Source: Chryseobacterium edaphi (GTDB lineage: Bacteria > Bacteroidota > Bacteroidia > Flavobacteriales > Weeksellaceae). Taken from it: 64,000 bases of DNA. This document shows, one piece after another, positions 53,774 through 63,281 of the stretch (the stretch's first letter is position 1; every line of letters begins with the position of its first letter). The stretch lies in NCBI RefSeq assembly GCF_025628985.1, contig NZ_JAOTEM010000002.1, forward strand, positions 62,001-126,000, read 5' to 3'. Both the position numbers and the translations under genes were made by a program. The notes beneath the pieces were generated by a model. It worked only from the letters and a program-made list of their open reading frames with translations, had not been told where the DNA came from and ran no database searches.

Positions 53774-55876
53774 TTATTTTTTAATGATTTTTATGGTTTG
53801 TTGAGAGCCATCTTTCATATCAAGCTGTAAAATATACATTCCTGCAGAAAGATCATTTAACCTTAAAACAGATTGTGCCTGATTGAATGTTCTTATCAAT
53901 TTACCAGAAATATCTGAAACTCTGATTGATTTTACCAATTCGGGCTTGCTGATATTTACAACTTCCGAGAATGGATTTGGATACACTTTAATGGCATCTT
54001 TTTTATCAATTTCCGATGTCGAAAGACAATTTGCATCTACTGTTGCGGTAACCATGGTTCTAGGTGATTCGCACTTTGTTCCGATTTTCCAATCATAAAA
54101 ATAGTAGTATAAATCGTTACGAGTCGTGTTGGCAGGAGCTGCGGTTAATGTACTCGTCTGAATTGTTAGCAAATTCTGCACAGTATAAGGATAACCATAA
54201 TTTCCTGAAGGAGCATTTGCAGAGGGGTCAAATAGTAAACCTGATATTCCTGTATAACTACCCGGACGAATTTTATAATTTAAACCTGGGAAAATAGGGA
54301 AATCTAGATTAATCACCTGAGCGACTGGAGCGCTTGTAGGAGAACCCACCACATTTACAGTTTTGGTATTAACTATAGCTCCACTGCTATTAATTACATC
54401 AATCGTAAGTGTACCAGAAGCTCCGGAAGCACTTACAGGATATACTGTCACACTTTCTAATATAAAATAACCCAATGCATCGAAAACCAAACCAAAATTT
54501 GTAGTACCTGCACCACTACTAGGAGACGGCGAGTAAATCGATTTTCCCGTCTGAATTCCTGTAGTACCTGAAGATGCAGTAACATAATAATTGGTAGTTG
54601 CAGCTAATGGCGGTGTCGTAAATGAGCTTCCTGTAAAAAGTAAATTTCCTCCTGTTGGAGCATTGTACCAATTTAAACTGATTCCAGTATTAGCGGTCGC
54701 AGTTAAAGTTGCAGGATTATTCGGGCATACCGCAGCGCCGTTTGAAGATAGTAAATTTGGAGGAATACAAGTCGTAGTAAATAGAGTTGTTTCTGAATTC
54801 CAAAAACTTACGTTTCCTGCAGCACAATTTGATCTTATCCAGACATAATAAGTTGTAAGAGGATTTAAAGAACCTATTTGATATGATGTCCCCGAAACAT
54901 TCTGAATTGTTGGTACAGTAGAAGAATTCGGAGGTGTACTATTGGTACTGTAATAGATGTCATATCCTGTAGGATTTGAAGGCGAAGCTCCCCAAGATAA
55001 ATTTGCAGTATATGTGGAAGTCGATACCACAGACAATCCTGCAGGTATATAACAAGTAGGCGGAGTCCAGGTATAAGTTAATCCCGCAGCCGGCATTCCT
55101 GGAATTGCGATGCTGGTATTGAATGATTGTGTACTGGTGTTCGCAGTTCCTATAGCCGAATTGAAGAATTCTACCGTGCTTGCGTTCAGTCTGTTATTAA
55201 AATCCGAATTCGATAAACCTCGCAAACCAATCTGACTCGTTCCAGATACTGCAGTACTTCCAATCAAAAAGCTTCCGGCATCATAAACAGCCTTGATCGT
55301 ATTGGAAGTTTCCTGCAACCTTACTTGAAATGAAAACGAAAAAACAGTGGTAACAGCAGTTGCCGAATTTGTCCGGAAACTATTCCACTGAATCACAATT
55401 TCCCGGTTTGGTGCTGTACCCAAAGTTTCCCAAGTGACACTTCCCGTTCTGCCATTGACATCAAAAAAGCTACTTATATCTCTTCCCCAGGCAGAAACCG
55501 CACCCTCGTACGCAGTAGCACCTGAGATAGGAGTAGTATAAGTGGTCGATGGAGCGACAGAGCCGAAAGTAATAAAACCATTCGTTGAAACATTCATAGA
55601 ACTGTAAGAAGTACCGTTAAAATTAAAGCTAAATGGTAATGTAACAGGATATACTTCACTATTCAGATTAGTCGTTGCAGCATTTCCTGTTGCTGCGCCT
55701 AAAACCGTTCCTCCAATTGAAGAATATGTTCCTGATGATTGTGTAAAAGTGTAAGCACTCACCTGAGCTTTTACTTTGATAATTCCACCCGCAAAAAATG
55801 CAGTGACTATCAGCAAAAAATAAAGACAATAATTAATTTTGCTATGTCTGTAAGGCAATTCGTAGATTTTAATCAT
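53774..55876 (-). CDS. T9SS-secreted Ig/FN3-like adhesin, paralog 1
   Basis: 700 residues. A signal or anchor at about 15-38 precedes a novel N-terminal domain of about 240 residues with LPFSFNFNGTSYSSMNVSTN and later VFSFSFQVRLQETSNTIKA. Residues about 270-370 are a fibronectin type III domain (YDIYYSTNSTPP, TTYYVWIRSNC); about 375-450 an Ig-like domain (CPNNPATLTATANTG, NYYVTAS). After a less conserved region the last 80 residues, IKVYPNPFSEVVNISKPEL to IIKK, are a T9SS sorting domain. The C-terminus is almost identical to that of the next two genes. Probably a surface adhesin. Confidence 0.88.
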   Translation of the reverse strand: MIKIYELPYRHSKINYCLYFLLIVTAFFAGGIIKVKAQVSAYTFTQSSGTYSSIGGTVLGAATGNAATTNLNSEVYPVTLPFSFNFNGTSYSSMNVSTNGFITFGSVAPSTTYTTPISGATAYEGAVSAWGRDISSFFDVNGRTGSVTWETLGTAPNREIVIQWNSFRTNSATAVTTVFSFSFQVRLQETSNTIKAVYDAGSFLIGSTAVSGTSQIGLRGLSNSDFNNRLNASTVEFFNSAIGTANTSTQSFNTSIAIPGMPAAGLTYTWTPPTCYIPAGLSVVSTSTYTANLSWGASPSNPTGYDIYYSTNSTPPNSSTVPTIQNVSGTSYQIGSLNPLTTYYVWIRSNCAAGNVSFWNSETTLFTTTCIPPNLLSSNGAAVCPNNPATLTATANTGISLNWYNAPTGGNLLFTGSSFTTPPLAATTNYYVTASSGTTGIQTGKSIYSPSPSSGAGTTNFGLVFDALGYFILESVTVYPVSASGASGTLTIDVINSSGAIVNTKTVNVVGSPTSAPVAQVINLDFPIFPGLNYKIRPGSYTGISGLLFDPSANAPSGNYGYPYTVQNLLTIQTSTLTAAPANTTRNDLYYYFYDWKIGTKCESPRTMVTATVDANCLSTSEIDKKDAIKVYPNPFSEVVNISKPELVKSIRVSDISGKLIRTFNQAQSVLRLNDLSAGMYILQLDMKDGSQQTIKIIKK

Positions 55877-56068
55877 AATAATTTATTTTAAGTTGTCCTA
55901 AAGATAATAATTTTTAAAACAATACAAAATAGCCAATATTTCATAATAAACATCAAATAAAAACAGAAATAAATAACAAATAATTAAATATCTAAATCAT
56001 ATAATCAGAAATTAATAATTCTTCAAATTTTGAATTTTATATTTGTTGCATAGCTATTAAACGAAAGA

Positions 56069-56096
56069 AAGCAGACTCTATAAAAAGAATCTGCTT
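56069..56096 (-). terminator. Terminator of adhesin paralog 2
   Basis: AAGCAGACTCT (56069-56079) and AGAATCTGCTT (56086-56096) form an 11-bp stem with one wobble pair; on the minus strand a T-rich stretch follows. Confidence 0.7.
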
Positions 56097-56118
56097 CTGC
56101 TAATAATTAAATTTTAGA

Positions 56119-58176
56119 TTATTTCTTCACAATTTTCACACTTTGACGAGAGCCATCTTTCATATCAAGCTGTAAAATATACATTCCTGCAGAAAGATCG
56201 TTTAATCTTAAAACAGATTCTGCCTGATTGAATGTTCTGATCAATTTACCCGAAACATCTGAAACTCTGATTGATTTGACCAATTCAGGCTTGCTGATAT
56301 TTACAACTTCAGAGAATGGATTTGGATATACTTTAATGGCATCTTTTTTATGAACTTCTGAAGTTGAAAGACATGCTGTATCAATAGAAGCTGTGACTTG
56401 CTGACGCGCAGATTCACAATTATTTCCCACAACAAAATTATAGAATAAGTAGTAACCTGTTGTTACGTTACTTCCACCTGTTAAAGTAAAATTACCTTGT
56501 CCGTATGGAAAGGCTTGTCCTACTCCACCAGGAGAAACGTAGTTTCTGTAATAACTCCCCGCTCCTTCAATTTTAAATCTGTATACGCCTGGATTCAAAA
56601 CTATGTTAAGTGGTATAGTTTGTGGCGTAACTCCTCCACTGGCAACGGTAGAAGTAAATGGAATTTCGTAAGCAGGAGTACTTGCTGTTCCTAAATAAAC
56701 CCTAATAAAACTTGCATTACCTGCAGCGCTAGGAAATACATCAACGCTTTGAACAGATATTGGTGTATTAGTTACCGTAGCTTCCATGTAGAAAGTTGTT
56801 CCAGCAGTAGTTGTTCCACTATTTGTTAATACTCCAGGGTTTGCTACTCCGACACTTTCCGTGCTACCAACTGATGCAGATACGTAATAATTTGTTGTGG
56901 AGGATAGATTTGGAGTTGTGTAAGAATTTCCGGTTGCTAACATATTACCTCCGGTTACAGCATCATACCATTTTATTGTTGCTCCGGCATCAGCAGTTGC
57001 TGATAAAGTAGCGGTTTGATTCGGACATACCGTTGCGCCGGTTGTAGACAGCAATGCAGGCGGTTGACATTGGGTAAACACGCTTATTGGCTGCAATGTC
57101 CAAGCACTTGTATTTCCACTTCCACAATTTGATCTAACCCATATATAATAACCCGTTGAAGGCGTTAATAGGCTTAATGTAGCCGTTGTTCCTGTAACAC
57201 TTTGTGATGGAGCTGTGGTAGAAATTGGAGGTGTATTTGAAGTGCTGTAATAAATATCATACCCTCCTGAAGGTAAGGATGAAGATGCATTCCAAGAAAT
57301 ACTTGCCGTTGTGGGTGTTGATGAAGTTGATGTTAATCCATTTGGAGTGTAGCAGCTTGGCGGCGTCCAAGTGTATGTTAAACCAGTTGATGGCATTCCC
57401 GGAATAGCATTTACAGTATTAAAAGCTTGTGAACTTGTATTTGCTGTCCCTGCAGTTGAATTTACAAATTCTAAAGTTGTAGCATTTAGTCTATTATTAT
57501 AATCTGAAGAAGATGTACCTCTTAATCCTATCTGTGCAGTTGAATTATAAGATGTACTACCAATTACATAAGAGCCAGAAGTATAAACTGCTTTAATTAT
57601 ATTTGATGTTTCCTGCAATCGGATTTGAAATGAAAATGTATATACAGATGTCGTACTTGTTACATTGGTAGGTCTGAAATCTTTCCATTGAATAACCACT
57701 TCTCTATTTGGGGTGGTACCTACAACTTCCCAACTCATATTACCGGTAACGCTGTTTACATCAAATACACTATTTAAATCTCTTCCAAATGCTGAAATCG
57801 CACCATCATATGTAGCTGTATTTGAGATAGGTGTTGTATTTGTTGTTGATGGAGCTGTTGTTCCGAAAGTCACAAATCCGTTTGAAGATGCGTTCAGAGA
57901 AGTGTAAGATACTCCGTTAAAATTAAAGCCAAAAGGCAGAGCTACAGGATAAACTTCACTATTAAGATTCGTTGCCGAAGCATTTCCTGTTGCAGTTCCC
58001 AAAATAGTTCCGGTAATTGGCGAGAACGTTCCGGATGCTTGCCCAAAAGTATATGTACTTACTTGAGCATTTAGTGTATTATAACCTGAAAACAAAAACG
58101 CTGCGGACATTGCAAAATTTTTCAGACGGTTAGTCAGATTGTTTGATCTTGTAATAATCTTGTAAAAATGTTTCAT
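56119..58176 (-). CDS. T9SS-secreted Ig/FN3-like adhesin, paralog 2
   Basis: 685 residues from ATG 58176; the in-frame TTG at 58209 is rejected because MKHFYKII... gives the same start context as the third copy. Layout as in paralog 1: N-terminal domain with LPFGFNFNGVSYTSLNASSN, FN3-like SGGYDIYYSTSNTPP, Ig-like VCPNQTATLSATADAG, then a region unique to this copy (GVYRFKIEGAGSYYRNYVSP) and the T9SS domain ending VKIVKK. The divergent middle against the conserved ends suggests that ligand-binding parts evolve faster. It has its own terminator. Confidence 0.88.
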   Translation of the reverse strand: MKHFYKIITRSNNLTNRLKNFAMSAAFLFSGYNTLNAQVSTYTFGQASGTFSPITGTILGTATGNASATNLNSEVYPVALPFGFNFNGVSYTSLNASSNGFVTFGTTAPSTTNTTPISNTATYDGAISAFGRDLNSVFDVNSVTGNMSWEVVGTTPNREVVIQWKDFRPTNVTSTTSVYTFSFQIRLQETSNIIKAVYTSGSYVIGSTSYNSTAQIGLRGTSSSDYNNRLNATTLEFVNSTAGTANTSSQAFNTVNAIPGMPSTGLTYTWTPPSCYTPNGLTSTSSTPTTASISWNASSSLPSGGYDIYYSTSNTPPISTTAPSQSVTGTTATLSLLTPSTGYYIWVRSNCGSGNTSAWTLQPISVFTQCQPPALLSTTGATVCPNQTATLSATADAGATIKWYDAVTGGNMLATGNSYTTPNLSSTTNYYVSASVGSTESVGVANPGVLTNSGTTTAGTTFYMEATVTNTPISVQSVDVFPSAAGNASFIRVYLGTASTPAYEIPFTSTVASGGVTPQTIPLNIVLNPGVYRFKIEGAGSYYRNYVSPGGVGQAFPYGQGNFTLTGGSNVTTGYYLFYNFVVGNNCESARQQVTASIDTACLSTSEVHKKDAIKVYPNPFSEVVNISKPELVKSIRVSDVSGKLIRTFNQAESVLRLNDLSAGMYILQLDMKDGSRQSVKIVKK

Positions 58177-58358
58177 ATTTCTATTAATTTTAATGAATCC
58201 AAGATACAAAAAATTAATAAATATACATTACTATCTATTTTTTAGCATTAAAAATATAATCAAAATGTAAAAAAACTAATTAATTATTAATATGCTTTTC
58301 TTTACATTATTTTAACAAACCATTTACAGCAAAGTAAATTGCAGTGGATAAAAATCAA

Positions 58359-58387
58359 AAATAGGCTCTAAAATTTAGAGCCTATTT
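58359..58387 (-). terminator. Terminator of adhesin paralog 3
   Basis: AATAGGCTCTAAA and TTTAGAGCCTATT (58359-58372 and 58374-58387) form a perfect stem with T residues on the minus strand. It shares its core with the terminator at 53720. Confidence 0.88.
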
Positions 58388-58410
58388 TATTTAATAATTT
58401 ATTAGTTAAA

Positions 58411-60450
58411 TTATTTCTTGATGATTTTAATGGTTTGCTTACTACCATCTTTCATATCAAGCTGTAAAATATACATTCCTGCAGAAAGATCATTTAATCT
58501 TAAAACAGATTCTGCCTGATTGAATGTTCTGATCAATTTACCAGAAACATCTGAAACTCTGATTGATTTTACCAATTCAGGCTTGCTGATATTTACAACT
58601 TCCGAGAATGGGTTTGGATACACTTTAATGGCATCTTTTTTATCAATTTCTAAAGTTGAAAGACAGTTGCTATTTACAGTTGCAGTAACCATCGTTCTTG
58701 GAGATTCACCACATCCACTGGCGAAAGTCAAATTATAGAAATAGAAATAATAGGCAGGATAATTGACAAAGGTAGTACCTGTAATCACTAACTCCGGCGT
58801 TGTGTAAGGAAAAGTTCCTCCAGCTGAATTTCTATATAAGTTTGCAGCTCCTGATCGTCTGATTGCATAGTTTCCGGCTGGCAAATATATATTAAGGGTT
58901 ATTGTTTGTGCTGTTGCAGTACCGGCACCAGATGTTACAAAATTTTTCGTACCCATCAATGCACCGGCTGCAGTTAAAACCTCAATAGTACCAGATTGAT
59001 TTGCTGTTCCGGAAAATACATCTACAGTTTTTAATAATAAAGGTGTATTAACAGTAAATAATAAATCCCATAAAGTATCTGTATTGGAACTCGAACCAAG
59101 ACTTGCCGGTGTTGTAGGACCCACATTTTTGGTTACTCCCACATTCGTCGCAGATGCCCAATAATTGACTGTATTTGTAAGTACGGGTGTTGTAAAAGAA
59201 TTACCTGTCCCAACCATACTGCCACCCACGGAAGAATCGTACCAATTGATCGTAGCTCCAGACTCTGTTGTCGCATTCAAAGTAGCGTTAGAATTTGAAC
59301 ATACAGTTACGCCTGTAGACGTTAATACCGCAGGAGGTTGACAGGTTGTTGAGATGAGCAGCGGGACAGGACTCCATTCACTTACATTTCCCGCACCACA
59401 ATTCGATCTAACCCAAACATAATAGATTGTAGATGGTGACAATGAGTTGATTGTTGCTGAAGTTGATATAATATTCGTTTGAGTTGGTGCAGTTGCGCTC
59501 GTCGGTATTGTATTGGTTGTATTGTGGTATATATCATAATTTGTCGGAGCAGGAGTTGGTGCCGTCCAATTAGCCGTGATTGAATTCGGAGTAGATGATG
59601 AAGCAGTAATAGCTGGCGTAAAACAACTAGGCGGAGTCCATGTATAAGTTAATCCTGCAGTAGGCATTCCTGAAGCTGCAGTCGTAGAAGTGCTATAATA
59701 CTGTGTGCTTGCAGATGAAATTCCTGGTGTCGAGCTTGTGAAAGCCAAAGTACTTGCATTCAAACGGTTATTATAATCATTATTTGTCTTGCCACGTAGA
59801 CCAATTTGCGCTGTACTTGCTACTGTAGTGCTTCCGATTAAGTAAGAACCAGAATTATAAGTGGTAATAATTTGATTAGATGTTTCTTTCAAACGAATCT
59901 GAAAAGAAAACGCATAGACACTTGTGGTGCTTGTAGAGTAACTTGGTTTAAAATTAGTCCACTGTATAACCATTTCTCTATTGGGTGCCGTACCTACAGT
60001 TCCCCATCTAATGTCTCCTGTAGTACTATTGATATTAAACATACTATTCAAAGATCTTCCCCAAGCTGAAATTGAGCCATCCCAATCAGCAGCTCCACTA
60101 ATTGGTGTGGTACCCGTAGAGGCATCTGTACCTCCAAAAGTAATATATCCGTTTGAGGAAACTACTAAATTACTGTATGTGCTTCCGTTGTAATTAAGAG
60201 AGAAAGGCATCACTACAGGATATGATACATTATACAAACTTGTTGCTCCTGTATTGGTAGTTGCTGTTTCTAAAACTGTTCCACCCGTAAGAGTTGTAAA
60301 CGTTCCGGCAGATTGTGCAAACGAATAGGCACTGACCTGCGCGTTTACACTATGATAACCTGCAAATAAAAATACAAGTCCTACGGACAGATTTTGTAAA
60401 TTTTTTCTGAGCCTTTTCGTAGAAGAAAAGAAATTGTAAAATTGTTTCAT
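58411..60450 (-). CDS. T9SS-secreted Ig/FN3-like adhesin, paralog 3
   Basis: 679 residues. MKQFYNFFSSTKRLRKNLQN and a hydrophobic stretch form the signal. The same domain order follows: N-terminal domain with MPFSLNYNGSTYSNLVVSSN, FN3-like YDIYHNTTNTIP and YYVWVRSNCGAGNV, Ig-like VCSNSNATLNATTESG, a variable part (LPAGNYAIRRSGAANLYRNS) and the T9SS sorting domain. The first gene of the triplet in transcription order. Likely secreted to and anchored at the cell surface. Its terminator resembles that of paralog 1, which suggests that the duplicated unit included the 3' flank. Confidence 0.88.
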   Translation of the reverse strand: MKQFYNFFSSTKRLRKNLQNLSVGLVFLFAGYHSVNAQVSAYSFAQSAGTFTTLTGGTVLETATTNTGATSLYNVSYPVVMPFSLNYNGSTYSNLVVSSNGYITFGGTDASTGTTPISGAADWDGSISAWGRSLNSMFNINSTTGDIRWGTVGTAPNREMVIQWTNFKPSYSTSTTSVYAFSFQIRLKETSNQIITTYNSGSYLIGSTTVASTAQIGLRGKTNNDYNNRLNASTLAFTSSTPGISSASTQYYSTSTTAASGMPTAGLTYTWTPPSCFTPAITASSSTPNSITANWTAPTPAPTNYDIYHNTTNTIPTSATAPTQTNIISTSATINSLSPSTIYYVWVRSNCGAGNVSEWSPVPLLISTTCQPPAVLTSTGVTVCSNSNATLNATTESGATINWYDSSVGGSMVGTGNSFTTPVLTNTVNYWASATNVGVTKNVGPTTPASLGSSSNTDTLWDLLFTVNTPLLLKTVDVFSGTANQSGTIEVLTAAGALMGTKNFVTSGAGTATAQTITLNIYLPAGNYAIRRSGAANLYRNSAGGTFPYTTPELVITGTTFVNYPAYYFYFYNLTFASGCGESPRTMVTATVNSNCLSTLEIDKKDAIKVYPNPFSEVVNISKPELVKSIRVSDVSGKLIRTFNQAESVLRLNDLSAGMYILQLDMKDGSKQTIKIIKK

Positions 60451-60595
60451 ATAAGTTTAAATTAGATTCAAACAAATATACTATTTTTTATATAACTTAA
60501 ATTATATCTAAAAAAGGCAATAAAAAATTAGGAATAACGAGAATATTTGAACATTTTAACATTATTAATACATTCTGATCAAAAACCAACTTCTA

Positions 60596-61279
60596 TCAAA
60601 TTATATCTTCACAAGCTCTCCAAATTGGATCATTCTGTGGAACTGGAGCTATGATTACAATATCTTCTTTTGTAACAGGATGAATGAATTCCAATTTTCT
60701 AGCATGAAGATTAATTCCGCCATCCGGATTTGAGCGTGGAGAACCATATTTTAGATCTCCCTTGATCGGAACTCCTGTTTTTGATAATTGAGCACGAATT
60801 TGGTGATGTCTTCCGGTTTCAAGATCAATTTCAAGAAGAAGATAATTATCTAAAGTCTTAATAACATGATAGGTAAGAATAGATTCTTTTGCTCCTTCCG
60901 TAACTTTCGTAAAAACACTGGCTTTATTATTCTTTTCGTTTTTCTTTAAATAATGAACCAATCTTTGACTTTGGGGAATCATCTCTTTACCGACTACCGC
61001 CCAATATGTTTTTTTAACCTCTCGATTTTTCACCATCTGCGTCAAACGAGAAAGAGCTTTAGACGTTTTAGCATAAATCACCAAACCCGAAGTCGGTCGG
61101 TCTATACGATGCACCAAACCGAGAAAAACATTTCCCGGCTTGTCATCTCTTATTTTTATGAAATTTTTAATAGAATCCAGCAGAGATTCGTCTCCAGTTT
61201 TATCTCCCTGCACTAATTGCCCAACTTTTTTATTGATAACCAAAAGGTGATTATCTTCATAAACAATTTGTTCCTCCAT
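60596..61279 (-). CDS. RluA-family RNA pseudouridine synthase
   Basis: 227 residues. GLVHRIDRPTSGLVIYAKT at 54-72 is the catalytic block with Asp60; YEDNHLLVINKKVGQLVQ opens the domain and LETGRHHQIRAQL with KYG ends it. There is no S4 domain, matching the short RluA/TruC-like group that modifies 23S rRNA or tRNA. It is 2 bases downstream of the small membrane protein gene in an operon that begins with panB. Confidence 0.93.
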   Translation of the reverse strand: MEEQIVYEDNHLLVINKKVGQLVQGDKTGDESLLDSIKNFIKIRDDKPGNVFLGLVHRIDRPTSGLVIYAKTSKALSRLTQMVKNREVKKTYWAVVGKEMIPQSQRLVHYLKKNEKNNKASVFTKVTEGAKESILTYHVIKTLDNYLLLEIDLETGRHHQIRAQLSKTGVPIKGDLKYGSPRSNPDGGINLHARKLEFIHPVTKEDIVIIAPVPQNDPIWRACEDII

Positions 61280-61281
61280 AA

Positions 61282-61608
61282 CTACTGACGATTCGCTGAT
61301 CTGTTGGTAAACGAAATGATTACTCCACCCAATAAACCAATAGTTTTGATAAATGACAAATTGGAATCAACCGGCAAAAATGCTCCGATGATACACAAAG
61401 CTGCTGCTCCGTACATTGGATACTTAAATTTTTCATTGGCAAGTAACGGAGCCTGTAAGATGAAGCTCAATCCTATTAAAAGATAAAAAAGCTTTCTTGA
61501 AAGAATATCATTAATCTCAGGTGAAAACAAATGAAACCAACCTACAACCAAACATAATATAGCTAAAACGGAAATTACTCCTTGAGCCATTTGTAAATTA
61601 TCTCTCAT
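61282..61608 (-). CDS. Small polytopic membrane protein, function unknown
   Basis: 108 residues with about four hydrophobic segments (GVISVLAILCLVVGWFHLF, LFYLLIGLSFILQAPLLA, MYGAAALCIIGAFLP, TIGLLGGVIISF). Family not recognised. Its ATG shares a base with the panB stop (TAATG), and the RluA-type gene follows within 2 bases, so it is translated from the panB transcript. Confidence 0.75.
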   Translation of the reverse strand: MRDNLQMAQGVISVLAILCLVVGWFHLFSPEINDILSRKLFYLLIGLSFILQAPLLANEKFKYPMYGAAALCIIGAFLPVDSNLSFIKTIGLLGGVIISFTNRSANRQ

Positions 61609-62423
61609 TAGTAACTTTCGTTTTGATTAGGAAAATCTGAACTTTTCACATCTTTCACATACTGGGCAACTGCTCCGGTGATTTCCGTATACAGATCAAG
61701 ATATCTTCTCAGAAACTTTGGAGAAAAACCTTTGTTCATTCCAACCATATCATGATATACAAGAACCTGTCCGTCACAATCAGGACCCGCTCCGATTCCT
61801 ATTGTTGGAATACTGATGCTTTCTGAAACTTTCTTAGCCAAATCTGCAGGAATTTTTTCTAAAACAATAGAAAAACAACCTAGTTCTTCCAAAAGCTTCG
61901 CATCACTGATCAATTTTTCTGCTTCTTCTTCATCTTTAGCTCTTACTTTATAAGTCCCAAACTGATAAATCGACTGTGGTGTCAAACCCAAATGTCCCAT
62001 CACAGGAATTCCGGCATTAATTATTTTTTTTATTGATTTTGAAATCTCTTTCCCACCTTCAATTTTTATTGCGTGAGCACCACCTTCTTTCATCATTCTT
62101 ACCGATGATTCCAATGCTTTGTCAGGATTACTTTGGTAAGTTCCGAAAGGTAAATCGGCAACGATCAAAGCTCTGTCAATTCCGCGCACAACACTTTGGG
62201 TGTGATAAATCATTTGGTCTAAAGTGATCGGCAAAGTAGTTTCAAAACCCGCCATAACATTCGCTGCAGAGTCTCCGATCAGCACGGCATCAATTCCTCC
62301 TGCATCAACCATTTTTGCGGTAGTAAAATCATACGCAGTAAGCATGGTTATCTTTTCCTTATCAAATTTCATTTTTCGTAAGGTTTCGGTAGTAACTCTT
62401 TTAATTTCAGAATGAACAGACAT
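61608..62423 (-). CDS. panB: 3-methyl-2-oxobutanoate hydroxymethyltransferase
   Basis: 271 residues. [20 protein letters not shown] at 27-46 and [18 protein letters not shown] carry the metal-binding aspartate, [11 protein letters not shown] and [18 protein letters not shown] are later signatures. It transfers a hydroxymethyl group from 5,10-methylene-THF to alpha-ketoisovalerate, giving ketopantoate in pantothenate and CoA synthesis. First gene of an operon with the small membrane protein and RluA-type enzyme. No other pan gene is near. Confidence 0.95.
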   Translation of the reverse strand: MSVHSEIKRVTTETLRKMKFDKEKITMLTAYDFTTAKMVDAGGIDAVLIGDSAANVMAGFETTLPITLDQMIYHTQSVVRGIDRALIVADLPFGTYQSNPDKALESSVRMMKEGGAHAIKIEGGKEISKSIKKIINAGIPVMGHLGLTPQSIYQFGTYKVRAKDEEEAEKLISDAKLLEELGCFSIVLEKIPADLAKKVSESISIPTIGIGAGPDCDGQVLVYHDMVGMNKGFSPKFLRRYLDLYTEITGAVAQYVKDVKSSDFPNQNESY

Positions 62424-62449
62424 AATATATGTATTGTTTAAAAGTTAAA

Positions 62450-62469
62450 AAGTCGGCTTTCGCCGACTT
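62450..62469 (-). terminator. Terminator of the Crp/Fnr gene
   Basis: AAGTCGGC (62450-62457) and GCCGACTT (62462-62469) form a perfect 8-bp GC-rich stem with a 4-base loop (GAAA on the minus strand) and a T run. Confidence 0.88.
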
Positions 62470-62483
62470 GTATGTTGTATGAT

Positions 62484-63197
62484 TTATAAAACTACGTGAC
62501 CGAGTTTCATGAGTTTATCGTGATTCAGAATCTTGATATTTCTTCCGTCAACTTCGATGAGTTGATCTCCTTTAAATTCAGAGATCAATCTGATAGCACT
62601 TTCCGTAGCTGTACCGATTATATTGGCGATCTCTTCTCTGGTTAAAGAAATCTTTATAAAACCTTCAGGATCTGTGCCCAATTTCTGTTCTAAAAGAATT
62701 AAAATCTCAGCCAGTCTTTCTCTAACGGTCTTTTGTGCAAGGAATGTAATTGTATTTGAAGATTCGCCCAGTTCATAAGCGATTTTTTGAAGCATAATGA
62801 ATGACAACTGAGGATCGACTTCAAGAAGATCCATAAAAATGTCAGCCGGTAAAAATGTACATTCGATATCGGTCATCGCTTCAGCTTTAGCCTGAAAATT
62901 TTCACCACAAAGCAGAGCACGATATCCAATGATGTCGCCTTCTTTTATAAATCGTAAAATCTGATCTTTCCCAAAAGACCCGGACTTCGACAGTTTAGCG
63001 GCTCCTTTTTCTAAAACATATACTCCTTTTGGGATTTCACCATCATCAAAAATGATGTCATGTTTCTGAAAACTGAACTTCTTTTTTGCACCTAAGTATC
63101 TTTCAAAATCAGTATTGGAAAGCCTTTCTTTGAAGGATTTATCGTTAAAAACCCTGGCAAATCTTTCTTCAATAGCAATTTGTTTTTCCTGCGACAT
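62484..63197 (-). CDS. Crp/Fnr-family transcription regulator
   Basis: 237 residues from ATG 63197. The cyclic-nucleotide-binding-like beta barrel spans about 35-130 (FQKHDIIFDDGEIPKGVYVL, GDIIGYRALLCGE), a dimerisation helix follows, and the winged helix at about 165-225 contains SLTREEIANIIGTATESAIR. No N-terminal cysteine cluster is present in the true protein, so it does not bind FeS like E. coli FNR; its effector is unknown. The frame extends to an ATG at 63230 but a -7 box lies there, so that start is rejected. It is divergent from a CcoI-type ATPase and is likely to control respiratory genes. Confidence 0.92.
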   Translation of the reverse strand: MSQEKQIAIEERFARVFNDKSFKERLSNTDFERYLGAKKKFSFQKHDIIFDDGEIPKGVYVLEKGAAKLSKSGSFGKDQILRFIKEGDIIGYRALLCGENFQAKAEAMTDIECTFLPADIFMDLLEVDPQLSFIMLQKIAYELGESSNTITFLAQKTVRERLAEILILLEQKLGTDPEGFIKISLTREEIANIIGTATESAIRLISEFKGDQLIEVDGRNIKILNHDKLMKLGHVVL

Positions 63198-63216
63198 TTT
63201 AATATGACATTTATCA

Positions 63217-63247
63217 CAAAAATAGAACATTTAAACTCTATAAACAA
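63217..63247 (-). promoter_or_regulatory. Promoter of the Crp/Fnr gene
   Basis: Minus-strand TTG at 63247-63245 and TATTTTTG at 63224-63217 with a 20-base spacer fit the consensus. The start near 63210 lies after ATG 63230 and before ATG 63197, which fixes the translation start. Confidence 0.65.
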
Positions 63248-63259
63248 AAAAAATTGTTA

Positions 63260-63267
63260 TAATTTTG
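63260..63267 (+). promoter_or_regulatory. ccoI-like gene -7 box
   Basis: TAATTTTG matches TAnnTTTG 15 bases before the ATG at 63282, giving a short leader. It lies about 35 bases from the divergent regulator promoter. Confidence 0.5.
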
Positions 63268-63281
63268 TCAGTCAATAATTT

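Noticed and set aside
63198..63230. N-terminal CDKCH extension of the Crp/Fnr regulator from ATG 63230, which would add a CxxC pair
   Set aside because: A consensus promoter (TATTTTTG at 63224-63217) lies within this stretch, so the message should start after it; ATG 63197 gives a normal start.
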